From the NCBI GenBank assembly GCA_015486915.1, contig WFQS01000708.1, forward strand, positions 1-9,149: a stretch of DNA of 9,149 nt. The letters are read 5' to 3'. A program made the position numbers and the translations under genes. Every line of letters starts with the position of its first letter. Positions within the stretch are counted from its first letter, which is position 1. Source of the DNA: Desulfobacteraceae bacterium (lineage in GTDB: Bacteria; Desulfobacterota; Desulfobacteria; Desulfobacterales; Desulfobacteraceae). The notes under the pieces were generated by a model, which was not told the DNA's origin, did no database searches, and was given only the letters and a program-made list of their open reading frames with translations. Shown here piece after piece: positions 1 to 7,024 of the stretch.

Positions 1-5
1 AAATA

Positions 6-17
6 ATATACGTATAT
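6..17. repeat. 12-nt perfect palindrome in upstream leader
   Basis: ATATACGTATAT is its own reverse complement. It lies at the window edge, upstream of the large leader hairpin. It could be a small regulator site or chance in A+T-rich DNA; nothing else supports a function. Confidence 0.3.
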
Positions 18-34
18 CGTGCAGTACTTTTGTT

Positions 35-100
35 CGTTTTCAAGGCGTGATGACAGGTGCATAGTCGAACTATGTGCCTGTTATCACAACAGAGAAAACG
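35..100 (+). other. Long hairpin in the leader upstream of the phosphofructokinase
   Basis: The arms at 47-64 and 70-87 pair over all 18 positions around a 5-nt loop (TCGAA, 65-69). Three of the pairs (52/82, 58/76, 59/75) are G.T in DNA, hence G.U in a + strand RNA; the minus strand would have A.C mismatches there. An outer helix follows: CGTTTTC (35-41) pairs with GAAAACG (94-100) across a small internal loop. No run of T follows the stem, so it is not a classical intrinsic terminator. It could be a 5' leader structure, a small structured RNA or a member of an interspersed repeat family. The structure is read directly; the function is unknown. Confidence 0.7.
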
Positions 101-114
101 GGCAAAAGGGCAAA
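100..114. repeat. Short tandem repeat GGGCAAA x2
   Basis: GGGCAAA occurs at 100-106 and again at 108-114, a period of 8 nt, directly after the outer arm of the leader hairpin. The rest of the leader (115-172) is A+T-rich, with an almost symmetric GGAAGTTCC at 137-145, and shows no gene. A GGAGA at 156-160 is the likely ribosome binding site for the next gene, with a rather long 12-nt gap to the ATG. Confidence 0.45.
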
Positions 115-172
115 CAGGATGCGTAAATTATTTTTTGGAAGTTCCCTAAATTAATGGAGAAAAACAAAGGGT

Positions 173-2272
173 ATGGATTTTTCAAATAAAACAGACATTG
201 AAGCACTTCTCAACCATTCAACAACCCAGCGGGTAACTTCAGATATTAACCGGGAAACAATTGAAAGAAGGGCATTTATGCCCAAAAAATGTCAGGTTTT
301 TACAAATGGTTTCACCGTGCTTAAAGAACAGCCGAAATACAAATTCACAAATGACAGAGAAACTGAAAAAATCCTTCCTGACATCATTAAAAATAATGTA
401 CAGAAAATTATTGCAGGCCAAAATCCTGAAAACGATGAAGAACTTCGCAATAAGGAGTTGTTTTTAAAAAGACAAAACATCGGAATTGTCTTTTCAGGAG
501 GTCCAGCACCCGGAGGCCACAATGTAATTGCCGGAATTTTTGATGCTGCCAAAAAAGCGAATCCCAAATCAAAAATTTTTGGTTTTATAATGGGACCGGA
601 CGGCATTCTTGAAAACAGGTACGTTGAAATCACCGAAAGCCTTGTTGATGCCCACAGGAATATGGGTGGTTTTACAATGATAAAAACAGGAAGAACAAAG
701 ATCGATTCAAAGGAAAAAATAGATCTGGCAAGGGAAACCTGCAAAAGACTAAAGCTTGATGCACTTGTGATCGTGGGAGGAGACGATTCCAATACAAATG
801 CAGCATTCCTTGCCCAGGAATTTAAAAAAGATAATATACAGGTCATAGGAGTTCCAAAGACAATTGACGGGGATATCCAGGTTAAAACAGAAGATAATGA
901 AATCTTGTGTGCTGTTTCATTTGGATTTCACAGTGCGGCAAGAAGCTTTGCCCAGAACATAAGCAATTTATGCACCGATGCAGGCTCCGATGTCAAGTAC
1001 TGGCATGTGTGCAAGGTGATGGGCAGGGTGGCAAGCCATCTTGCACTTGAAACATCACTTCAGACACATGCAAATCTTACTCTCATCGGTGAAGATCTTG
1101 CAGATTATGTTGACAAATCAAGACTTGAAAAGGCAAAACAAAATGGTACAATTGATTATACTGCCTATGGAATAACCCTGCGTCATCTTTCACGTCTGAT
1201 CTGTGATGCCATTGTAAGAAGAGCATCCAAGGGGAAAAACTACGGGGTTATGATCATACCTGAAGGCGTACTTGAATTCATAAATGAGATCCAGATATTC
1301 ATAATTAAACTCAATACAATAATCGGGGATTTCAACCACACCCATGACCTTGATTTTCATTCGTCGTTTCCAAATCTGGAATCAAAACTTGAATACTTAA
1401 GAAGGCTGTCAAGGGGCATTACCGACAAAGGGGCCTCATCCATCTGGAATGCCAGAGATGATGAACTCTTTAATGACCTTCCATCGTTTTTCCAGGAAGG
1501 ACTTCTCGTTGAAAGGGACACCCACGGTAATTTCCAGTTTTCCCAGGTGAAAACGGAAAAAATTATAATGGATATGGTAAAGGATTACCTTGATATATTA
1601 AAAGAACAGGGACTGTACAAAACAGGAATTAAGGACGAATACTATAAGCTCACTTTAGAAAACGGGGGCCTTGACCCTGATATTTTTGGCAATGTCCTGT
1701 TTAAAAATTATAATTTACAGCGCTATCTCATGGTCAAAGAATCCATTATATCAATAAAAACACTTACCCAGGCCCTTGTAAGTGCTGGTATTATCAAAGA
1801 GGGAGAAAAAGTGCCTGAACCTGTGATGCATATCTTTAAAAAATCTGTCCCGAAATTTAAAATACAGACACACTTCTATGGATACGATGGCAGGGGGAGT
1901 GACCCCACTAAATTTGACTGTAATTACACCTATAATCTTGGATTGACAGCATTCAGTCTCATTGCCGGAAACGCCACCGGCCAGATGGCAGTTATAAAAA
2001 ATCTAGAAGATGATTTTGCAAAATGGGAGCCCCTTGGAGTCCCCATTGCAAGACTTATGCACCTTGAAGAAAGAAAGGGCAGGCTTACCCTTGTTATTGA
2101 AAAATCCCTTGTGGATATCGAGGGTAATGCTTTCAGGGTGGTCAAGGCCATGAGAGAAAAATGGCTTGCAGCTTCTCCGGCAGCTGACTGTTACCGAAGA
2201 CCCGGACCGGTGAGATTCACCGGAAAAAGCGAGGAGACAAGGCCCATCACTCTTATGCTCAATTCCATATAA
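173..2272 (+). CDS. pfp: PPi-dependent 6-phosphofructokinase, long type (699 aa)
   Basis: Predicted cytoplasmic enzyme interconverting fructose 6-phosphate + PPi and fructose 1,6-bisphosphate + Pi, reversibly, in glycolysis and gluconeogenesis. PFK-family motifs appear in order: GGPAPGGHN (109-117, phosphate donor loop), GGDDSNTNA (202-210), PKTIDGD (228-234, with catalytic Asp232), KVMGRVASH (281-289) and IIPEG (361-365). Asp205 in the GGDD motif and Lys229 before TID are the residues that mark PPi-using rather than ATP-using enzymes; ATP forms have Gly at both sites. The IDGD form and the length resemble the long PPi-PFK clade of spirochaetes and plants (usually about 550-600 aa). This protein is longer, with about 100 residues before the donor loop and an extended C-terminus. 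The start at 173 follows GGAGA at 156-160 and AAGGG immediately before it. The TAA stop lies inside the TATAAA of repeat A, so the extreme C-terminus may have been set by that repeat. There is no partner gene nearby. PPi specificity is inferred from residues. Confidence 0.93.
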   Translation: MDFSNKTDIEALLNHSTTQRVTSDINRETIERRAFMPKKCQVFTNGFTVLKEQPKYKFTNDRETEKILPDIIKNNVQKIIAGQNPENDEELRNKELFLKRQNIGIVFSGGPAPGGHNVIAGIFDAAKKANPKSKIFGFIMGPDGILENRYVEITESLVDAHRNMGGFTMIKTGRTKIDSKEKIDLARETCKRLKLDALVIVGGDDSNTNAAFLAQEFKKDNIQVIGVPKTIDGDIQVKTEDNEILCAVSFGFHSAARSFAQNISNLCTDAGSDVKYWHVCKVMGRVASHLALETSLQTHANLTLIGEDLADYVDKSRLEKAKQNGTIDYTAYGITLRHLSRLICDAIVRRASKGKNYGVMIIPEGVLEFINEIQIFIIKLNTIIGDFNHTHDLDFHSSFPNLESKLEYLRRLSRGITDKGASSIWNARDDELFNDLPSFFQEGLLVERDTHGNFQFSQVKTEKIIMDMVKDYLDILKEQGLYKTGIKDEYYKLTLENGGLDPDIFGNVLFKNYNLQRYLMVKESIISIKTLTQALVSAGIIKEGEKVPEPVMHIFKKSVPKFKIQTHFYGYDGRGSDPTKFDCNYTYNLGLTAFSLIAGNATGQMAVIKNLEDDFAKWEPLGVPIARLMHLEERKGRLTLVIEKSLVDIEGNAFRVVKAMREKWLAASPAADCYRRPGPVRFTGKSEETRPITLMLNSI

Positions 2273-2346
2273 AACCGCAATGAGGCCGATCTGGATCAAA
2301 ATCCAGCAACCTCAAAGAATCAAAGATTCTGACAAATTATGAAATG
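2268..2346 (+). repeat. Intergenic hairpin repeat, copy A
   Basis: Copy A begins at TATAAA (2268-2273), overlapping the phosphofructokinase stop codon, and continues with CCGCAATGAGGCCG. It forms a hairpin CTGGAT (2291-2296), loop CAAA, ATCCAG (2301-2306), enclosed by TGAGG (2281-2285) and CCTCA (2310-2314). A second small hairpin follows: AGAATC (2316-2321), AAA, GATTCT (2325-2330), then GAC. The 24 nt at 2310-2333 are identical in copies B (2616-2639) and D (9097-9120). Its tail (GACAAATTATGAAA) resembles that of copy D and is cut off by the large palindrome from 2363. An 11-nt palindrome, GGCATAATGCC (2352-2362), sits at that junction. No run of T follows either hairpin. Confidence 0.8.
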
Positions 2347-2362
2347 ATAATGGCATAATGCC

Positions 2363-2544
2363 GCCCCCTGTGGATTATAGAGCCAGCCCGGAACAGTCGG
2401 CGGGAATTTTACCCTGCCGGTCTAAAGCGCAGGAACTGCGGTCAAGTATGTCCTCAAACAGCCTGCGCTTCTTAACGCCCGACAGGGCAAAATACCTGAT
2501 TGCCTTTGTGTTCAGATGGGCTGGCTCTATAACCCACAGGGGGC
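2363..2544. repeat. Nested imperfect palindrome of about 180 bp (MITE-like or structured RNA)
   Basis: Three nested helices are visible. The outer arms 2363-2389 and 2518-2544 match over 26 of 27 positions. The middle arms 2406-2420 and 2479-2493 match at 13 of 15. The inner arms AAGCGCAGG (2425-2433) and CCTGCGCTT (2462-2470) match perfectly, enclosing a loop at 2434-2461. A short GAACA/TGTTC helix (2391-2395 with 2509-2513) bridges the outer and middle parts. All three mismatches in the arms (2374/2533, 2411/2488, 2417/2482) are A.C on this strand, which would be U.G wobbles in a minus-strand RNA. It lies between repeat copies A and B, where other copies have only a short tail, so it looks inserted. 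No clear target-site duplication is seen. It could be a non-autonomous mobile element or a structured RNA; the sequence does not decide. Confidence 0.8.
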
Positions 2545-2575
2545 TCTGATGTCGACACTTTGAGCAGCATTTTCA

Positions 2576-2691
2576 TATAAACGGCCATGAGGCCGAGCTG
2601 GACTGCGCTGCTGAGCCTCAAAGAATCAAAGATTCTGACGAACATTGAAAAAGCAATTGTGACGTTGTCAAAATGAGCTCTTTCTTATAAA
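2576..2691 (+). repeat. Intergenic hairpin repeat, copy B, with full tail
   Basis: Most complete copy. It starts with TATAAACGGCCATGAGGC, has an outer stem TGAGGC (2588-2593) with GCCTCA (2615-2620), then the AGAATC/GATTCT hairpin (2622-2636). Its tail runs GAACATTGAAAAAGCA and then TTGTCA to TATAAA (2665-2691). It shares CTGGACTGCGCT almost exactly with copy C (one difference), and TGAGCTCTTTCTTATAAA (2674-2691) exactly with the C/D junction (9044-9061). The tail ends 42 nt before the kinase start codon. The 3' end of one unit supplies the TATAAA that begins the next unit, as seen between C and D. Confidence 0.8.
2665..2691 (+). promoter_or_regulatory. Putative sigma70 promoter in the tail of repeat B, driving the kinase gene
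   Basis: TTGTCA (2665-2670) matches TTGACA at five of six bases and TATAAA (2686-2691) matches TATAAT at five of six. The spacer is 15 bp, shorter than the ideal 17. The palindromic GAGCTC (2675-2680) lies inside the spacer. Transcription would start near 2698, giving a leader of about 36 nt to the kinase. The same pair with a 16-bp spacer occurs at 9034-9061. It is a prediction from sequence match only. Confidence 0.45.
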
Positions 2692-2722
2692 AAGAAAATT
2701 GGCGCAGATATGTTTAATCCAT

Positions 2723-2728
2723 GGGAAG
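2723..2728 (+). promoter_or_regulatory. Ribosome binding site choosing the kinase start at 2734
   Basis: GGGAAG lies 5 nt before the ATG at 2734. The upstream in-frame ATG at 2710 has no good purine-rich site, and using it would put eight residues, including acidic ones, in front of an otherwise ordinary signal peptide. The start at 2734 is therefore preferred. Confidence 0.6.
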
Positions 2729-2733
2729 ACAAA

Positions 2734-5700
2734 ATGAACAAAAAAACCAGACCACCAATCTGCATACTATGTTTTTTCCTTATATTCCTATTTTTATGCA
2801 ATGCTGCCTTTGCAAAGGATTCAAAAATCCTGACAATTAAAGGCGATTATAATTACCCGCCTTTTGAGTATCTTAACAAAAAACAATTACCCGATGGATT
2901 TAACGTTGATATCATGAAGGCCGTTGCAAAGGCCATGGATATGAAAATCCACATTGAACTTGACTCATGGCACAAGGTACGAAAAGAACTTAAGCAGAGA
3001 AAAATTGATGCTTTAATGGGCATGTTTAAAACAAAAGAAAGAGAGAAAAAATTTGATTTTTCCACCCCCCATTTCATTGCCTCCTATGCAGTGTTTATCC
3101 GTAAAAATTCAAAGATAAAATCTTTAAAAAATGTACAAAATAAAAGAATAATTGTTGAGAAAAGTGATCTTGGATATGATTATCTCATTGAAAATAAAAT
3201 CACCGATAAATTGATTTTAAAAGACACCGTAAATGATGTGCTGAAAGCTCTGTCTTCAGGTGAGGGAGACTGCGCCCTTATTTCAAGACTGCAGGGAATG
3301 ATCATCCTTAAAAAAGAAAATATTAAAAATATAATACCAACAGGTCCTCCCGTTATCCAGAGAAAATATTGTATTGCAGTTGCAAAGGGAAACAAAAAAT
3401 TACTGGCAAAAATAAATGAAGGCTTAAGCATAATAAAAACCTCTGGCCTGTATGATAAAATCTATGATAAATGGTTTGGCGTTTATGAAAACAGAGGATT
3501 AAATTATCATAAAATTTTAAAATACCTGTTCATTATTATAATCCCCCTTATTTTAATATCCTTTTTTGCCTTTTTGTGGGTTTTTACACTTAAAAAGCAG
3601 GTTGCTCTTAAGACAAAACAATTATCAGAAAGCCATAAAAATTTAAAAATCACTTTAAATTCAATTGGAGATGCTGTCATTGCAACTGATATCAAAGGGA
3701 GTATAACCCGTATGAATCCTGCGGCTGAAAAACTTACCGGATGGAATAATGAAAAGGCAATGGGGAAGCCCTTGCCCCTGATATTTAATATTGTCAATTC
3801 CAAAACCCTGAGACCGGTAGGAAATCCCGTTGACAAAGTCCTTAAAACAGGAAAAATTACCGGCCTTGCAAATCATACCATGCTTATATCAAAACACGGT
3901 GAAAAATATCAGATAGCTGACTCTGCAGCTCCCATTAAAGACAGCAATAATGTAATTCAGGGTATAGTGCTTGTATTCAGGGATGTGACACAAAAATATC
4001 ACATATTGGAACAACTGCGTGAAACAAGGGAAACGTTCTCTGCCTTTATGGATTATCTTTCTGCCGATGCGTTTATCAAGGATGAAAATCTGAAATTTAT
4101 ATTTATAAATAAATACATGAAAAAACATCACAATGCCGGCTCATGGATTGGAAAAAATCTTTTTGAGGTGCTTCCCATGGAAGCTGCCGAACGTATAGCG
4201 GAATATGACAAATCAGTATTAAAACAAGGCGGTTACGAGGCAGAAGAGTATAGACCCGATGCCGATGGGAATTACAGATATTACCTCACCCACAGGTTTC
4301 CCATTGTGCTGCCAGACGGGAAAAAATATATCGGAGGGATCTCCATTGACATCAGTGAACGAAAAAAAACAGAACATGCCCTGAAAAAAAGTGAAGAAAA
4401 ATATCGCCGTCTCATTGAAGCAACTTCCGAAGGTTTTATGCTTACGGATTTTGGAGATAAAATAGTTGATGTTAACCAATCACTGTGCAGTATGCTTGGA
4501 TACTCAAGGACTGAGATCATAGGCAAGACTCCCTTTGACTTTGTGGATGATGAAAATCATAAAATTTTTAAAGAGCAGACAGCAAAAGTTGAAACCAGTT
4601 TACACAGAAATTATGAAATTTCACTTCAAAAGAAAACCGGGGAAAACTTCCCTGCTTTTTTCAATGCAACAACCTTGATTGCGAGAAGCGAAAAAAATAT
4701 AAGTTCCTTTGCGTTTGTAACGGATCTCACAAAACAGAAAAGACACGAAAAAGAACTGCAGAAGATGGAACAGCTCAACAGCATCGGCACCCTTGCCGGT
4801 GGCATTGCCCATGATTTCAACAATATCATGACAGGACTGTTTGGAAATATCTCCATTGCGAGATCGGAACTTGCAAAGGACAACCCGGGATATGCGGCAC
4901 TTGAAAAAGCTGAAAATGCGATTAACAGGACAAGAGATCTTACAAATCAACTACTCACCTTTTCAAAGGGGGGAGCACCTGTACAAAAAAATCTCTTAAT
5001 TGAAAAACTGGCTGATGAGGTTATCAGGTTTAACCTTTCCGGCAGCTGCATAAAGCCTGTGTTTAAAATACCGGAAAACTTATGGATGGTCAAAGGTGAC
5101 AGAGCCCAGATTCAGCAGGTATTGTCAAATCTGACATTAAATGCCGTCCATGCCATGCCGAATGGCGGGCATTTATATTTAAGCTTTGAAAATGCTCTTA
5201 TTGAAGAAAATACAGAACTGCCTTTAAAACATGGGCCATACCTGAAAATTATTTTAAGGGATGAAGGAACAGGTATAGACAGAAAAAACCTTGACCGGAT
5301 ATTTGATCCTTATTTTACGACGAAAAAAACCGGCAGCGGACTCGGGCTTTCAATTGTATTTTCCATTATCAGTAAACACAATGGTTTTATCGGAGTCGAT
5401 TCCAAACCCCACCATGGAACAAAGTTTACTCTTTATCTGCCTGCAGTTGCCGACAGGCATTTAGATGATGCCGCAGAAAAATTCGATGACGATCATAAAA
5501 AAAACCAAAGCCATGGCGTATATGGCAGTGCAAAAATACTTGTAATGGATGATGAGGAGATGATACGCGAGGTTGCTTCTGAAATGCTTAAAAGAAAGGG
5601 TTATTCAGTTGAAACGGCTTCAGACGGAAAAATAGCTGTCGAGATGTACAGGGAATCAATGGCATCTAAAAAGCCATTTGACGTTATCATAATGGATCTG

Positions 5701-5913
5701 ACCATACCCGGTGGAATGGGCGGAAAAGAAGCTGTTAAAGATATTCTTGCCATTAATCCTGAAGCTGTTGCAATTGTTTCAAGCGGTTATGCAGATGATC
5801 CTGTAATGGCGGATTATGCTGAATATGGATTCAAAGGTTTAATTGCAAAACCATACACCATGGACAATATAGATAAAGTCTTAAAAGAAGTGCTGAATGC
5901 CGGCCGCACATAA
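2734..5913 (+). CDS. Hybrid sensor histidine kinase: SBP_bac_3 sensor, three PAS, HisKA, HATPase, receiver (1059 aa)
   Basis: Inner-membrane sensor kinase. A signal peptide (about 1-27, ending NAAFA) leads to a periplasmic solute-binding domain of the SBP_bac_3 type (about 30-250, with FDFSTPHF near 107-114). A membrane helix (about 265-285) follows. Three PAS-like domains lie at about 302-422, 429-544 and 552-672; the first ends in FRDVT and the second in IDISERK. The kinase core has the H box LAGGIAHDFNN (His693), the N box NLTLNAVHAM (Asn803), DEGTGI (843-848), FDPYFTTK (857-864) and GSGLGLS (867-873). A C-terminal receiver (about 934-1054) has the acidic pocket DDEE, phospho-acceptor Asp988 in IIMDLTIP and Lys1039 in AKPY. 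All catalytic residues are present, so the kinase and receiver look active. No HPt domain or output domain is fused, and no separate regulator is nearby. The sensor keeps the Arg (103) that binds an alpha-carboxylate in amino-acid-binding relatives, but the Asp that binds the amine appears to be Ser184. It is followed in the same direction by the TRAP operon, a plausible target. The ligand is unknown. Confidence 0.93.
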   Translation: MNKKTRPPICILCFFLIFLFLCNAAFAKDSKILTIKGDYNYPPFEYLNKKQLPDGFNVDIMKAVAKAMDMKIHIELDSWHKVRKELKQRKIDALMGMFKTKEREKKFDFSTPHFIASYAVFIRKNSKIKSLKNVQNKRIIVEKSDLGYDYLIENKITDKLILKDTVNDVLKALSSGEGDCALISRLQGMIILKKENIKNIIPTGPPVIQRKYCIAVAKGNKKLLAKINEGLSIIKTSGLYDKIYDKWFGVYENRGLNYHKILKYLFIIIIPLILISFFAFLWVFTLKKQVALKTKQLSESHKNLKITLNSIGDAVIATDIKGSITRMNPAAEKLTGWNNEKAMGKPLPLIFNIVNSKTLRPVGNPVDKVLKTGKITGLANHTMLISKHGEKYQIADSAAPIKDSNNVIQGIVLVFRDVTQKYHILEQLRETRETFSAFMDYLSADAFIKDENLKFIFINKYMKKHHNAGSWIGKNLFEVLPMEAAERIAEYDKSVLKQGGYEAEEYRPDADGNYRYYLTHRFPIVLPDGKKYIGGISIDISERKKTEHALKKSEEKYRRLIEATSEGFMLTDFGDKIVDVNQSLCSMLGYSRTEIIGKTPFDFVDDENHKIFKEQTAKVETSLHRNYEISLQKKTGENFPAFFNATTLIARSEKNISSFAFVTDLTKQKRHEKELQKMEQLNSIGTLAGGIAHDFNNIMTGLFGNISIARSELAKDNPGYAALEKAENAINRTRDLTNQLLTFSKGGAPVQKNLLIEKLADEVIRFNLSGSCIKPVFKIPENLWMVKGDRAQIQQVLSNLTLNAVHAMPNGGHLYLSFENALIEENTELPLKHGPYLKIILRDEGTGIDRKNLDRIFDPYFTTKKTGSGLGLSIVFSIISKHNGFIGVDSKPHHGTKFTLYLPAVADRHLDDAAEKFDDDHKKNQSHGVYGSAKILVMDDEEMIREVASEMLKRKGYSVETASDGKIAVEMYRESMASKKPFDVIIMDLTIPGGMGGKEAVKDILAINPEAVAIVSSGYADDPVMADYAEYGFKGLIAKPYTMDNIDKVLKEVLNAGRT

Positions 5914-5980
5914 CTGCCCTGGGGGGGGCAGATCCGGTAAAAATAATAGTAGATATCCTGAAACTGCCGCCTGAAGGCAG
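5914..5980 (+). other. Paired hairpins in the kinase-TRAP intergenic region
   Basis: CTGCCC (5914-5919) pairs with GGGCAG (5926-5931), starting right after the kinase stop codon and including a run of eight G (5921-5928). A second hairpin has CTGCC (5964-5968) with GGCAG (5976-5980). The arms are interchangeable: 5914-5918 can pair with 5976-5980 while 5927-5931 pairs with 5964-5968, giving a nested alternative fold. Neither hairpin is followed by a T run, so termination between the kinase and TRAP genes is not evident and read-through is possible. Confidence 0.5.
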
Positions 5981-5995
5981 ACTTAAAGATAAAAT

Positions 5996-6001
5996 TATAA
6001 T
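5996..6001 (+). promoter_or_regulatory. Possible -10 box ahead of the TRAP operon
   Basis: TATAAT is an exact -10 consensus, but no recognisable -35 lies 15-19 bp upstream; that stretch is the second leader hairpin. Transcription from here would leave only about 20 nt before the dctP start codon. In A+T-rich DNA such a match may be chance. Confidence 0.25.
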
Positions 6002-6014
6002 TTAATGGAATTTC

Positions 6015-6020
6015 AGGGAG
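6015..6020 (+). promoter_or_regulatory. Ribosome binding site of dctP
   Basis: AGGGAG lies 8 nt before the ATG at 6029. It falls inside the reading frame that an earlier ATG at 6005 would use, which argues that translation begins at 6029, where a normal signal peptide starts. Confidence 0.75.
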
Positions 6021-6028
6021 AATTAAAA

Positions 6029-7012
6029 ATGAAAAAATTATCTGTATTCATTGTTATTTTAACAGCCTTGCTTTTTGGTTTGGCAGGTACAGGATATGCC
6101 GCTGTAAAAATCAAACTTGGGGTTGTGACCAAACCTGGCAGTGCACAGAATATTGTTGCTGAAAAATTCAAGAGTCTTATTGAAAAAGCATCAAATAAAA
6201 AATTCAGGGTTAAAATTTACCATTCAGCGTCCCTTGGCAATGAGACTGAAATCCTCCAGCAGGTTCAGATGGGTACGATTCAAATGGCCATTGTAACCGG
6301 AGGTCCATTTGATACATTTGATCCGGTTACAAGGGTGATTAATTATCCTTTTCTGTTTAAAAATAACGCCGAGGCAGACAGAATCCTTGACGGACCCATT
6401 GGCGATGAAATTCTAAAAGGACTTGAAAAATATGGTTTTAAAGGTTTAAGCTTTTCCGAAAACGGTTTCAGGGATCTCACAAACAGCAGGCATCCTGTAA
6501 AAACACCTGATGACCTTAAAAATCTAAAGATAAGGGTGATGAATTCAGCAATACATAAAGCCATATGGCGGGCACTCGGCGCCAACCCAACACCCATGCC
6601 ATGGCCTGTTTATACTGAACTTGAGCAGAAAGTTATTGACGGGCAGGAAAATCCACTCTGGGTGATGAAGGTTTATAAGTTCTATGAAATCCAGAAATAT
6701 ATGACACTGACCCGCCATGTTTATTCCTGCCACATCGATGTTGCTTCCCTGAAATGGTGGAAAACATTGAATAAAAAAGACGCTGAAATGATCAGAAAAG
6801 CCATGCATGAAGCTGCGGTATTCCAGCGAAAAGACAACCGCACAAAAAATGCCGAAAGATTAAAATTTTTAAAGGAAAAAGGCATGCGGGTTGAGGAACA
6901 TCCAGATATAGCAGCTTTTCGTGCAAAGGTTGCCAATTTGAAAAATATGGATATTTACAGTGCGCCAGAGGTTCATAAAATGCTGATGAAAATTTTAAAT
7001 GCAGTTAAATAA
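6029..7012 (+). CDS. dctP: TRAP transporter periplasmic substrate-binding protein, DctP family (327 aa)
   Basis: Periplasmic binding protein that captures an organic acid and delivers it to the DctQM membrane complex for ion-gradient-driven import. A signal peptide covers about residues 1-24 (Lys-rich start, hydrophobic core, cleavage near GYA-A). Family features are NETEILQQVQMGTIQMA (71-87), ENGFRDLTNSRHPV (144-157), LKNLKIRVMNS (163-173) and VIDGQENPL (202-210). Arg169 in the IRVMN segment corresponds to the Arg that holds the substrate carboxylate in TRAP binding proteins, and Asn208 lies in the conserved GQENP loop. Length is typical (about 320-340 aa). It is the first gene of a tight operon, 12 nt before dctQ. 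The family name suggests C4-dicarboxylates, but DctP-type proteins also bind sugar acids, keto acids and aromatic acids, so the substrate cannot be assigned. Confidence 0.93.
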   Translation: MKKLSVFIVILTALLFGLAGTGYAAVKIKLGVVTKPGSAQNIVAEKFKSLIEKASNKKFRVKIYHSASLGNETEILQQVQMGTIQMAIVTGGPFDTFDPVTRVINYPFLFKNNAEADRILDGPIGDEILKGLEKYGFKGLSFSENGFRDLTNSRHPVKTPDDLKNLKIRVMNSAIHKAIWRALGANPTPMPWPVYTELEQKVIDGQENPLWVMKVYKFYEIQKYMTLTRHVYSCHIDVASLKWWKTLNKKDAEMIRKAMHEAAVFQRKDNRTKNAERLKFLKEKGMRVEEHPDIAAFRAKVANLKNMDIYSAPEVHKMLMKILNAVK

Positions 7013-7024
7013 TGGTTGTTCTTA

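Noticed and set aside
292..846. 184-codon open frame on the minus strand
   Set aside because: It is a shadow of the phosphofructokinase gene, whose + strand frame shows clear family motifs throughout this stretch.
2291..2330. Intrinsic terminator after the phosphofructokinase
   Set aside because: Two hairpins are present but neither is followed by a T run on the + strand; they are shared parts of the repeat family.
2363..2544. Integron attC site
   Set aside because: No integron core sites of the GTTRRRY/RYYYAAC kind bound the palindrome, it is longer than typical attC sites, and no integrase or cassette series is nearby.
2358..2549. 63-codon open frame on the + strand between the repeats
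   Set aside because: It lies almost wholly inside the nested palindrome, has no ribosome binding site, and its PPPVDYRASP-like start is mirrored by PPVGYRASP on the other strand, as expected for a palindrome rather than a gene.
2268..2691. CRISPR array
   Set aside because: The repeat units are few, vary in sequence, contain internal hairpins and have no regular unique spacers; no cas gene is present.
6005..6028. Earlier start codon for dctP at 6005
   Set aside because: It would translate through the AGGGAG ribosome binding site and place an acidic segment before a normal signal peptide.
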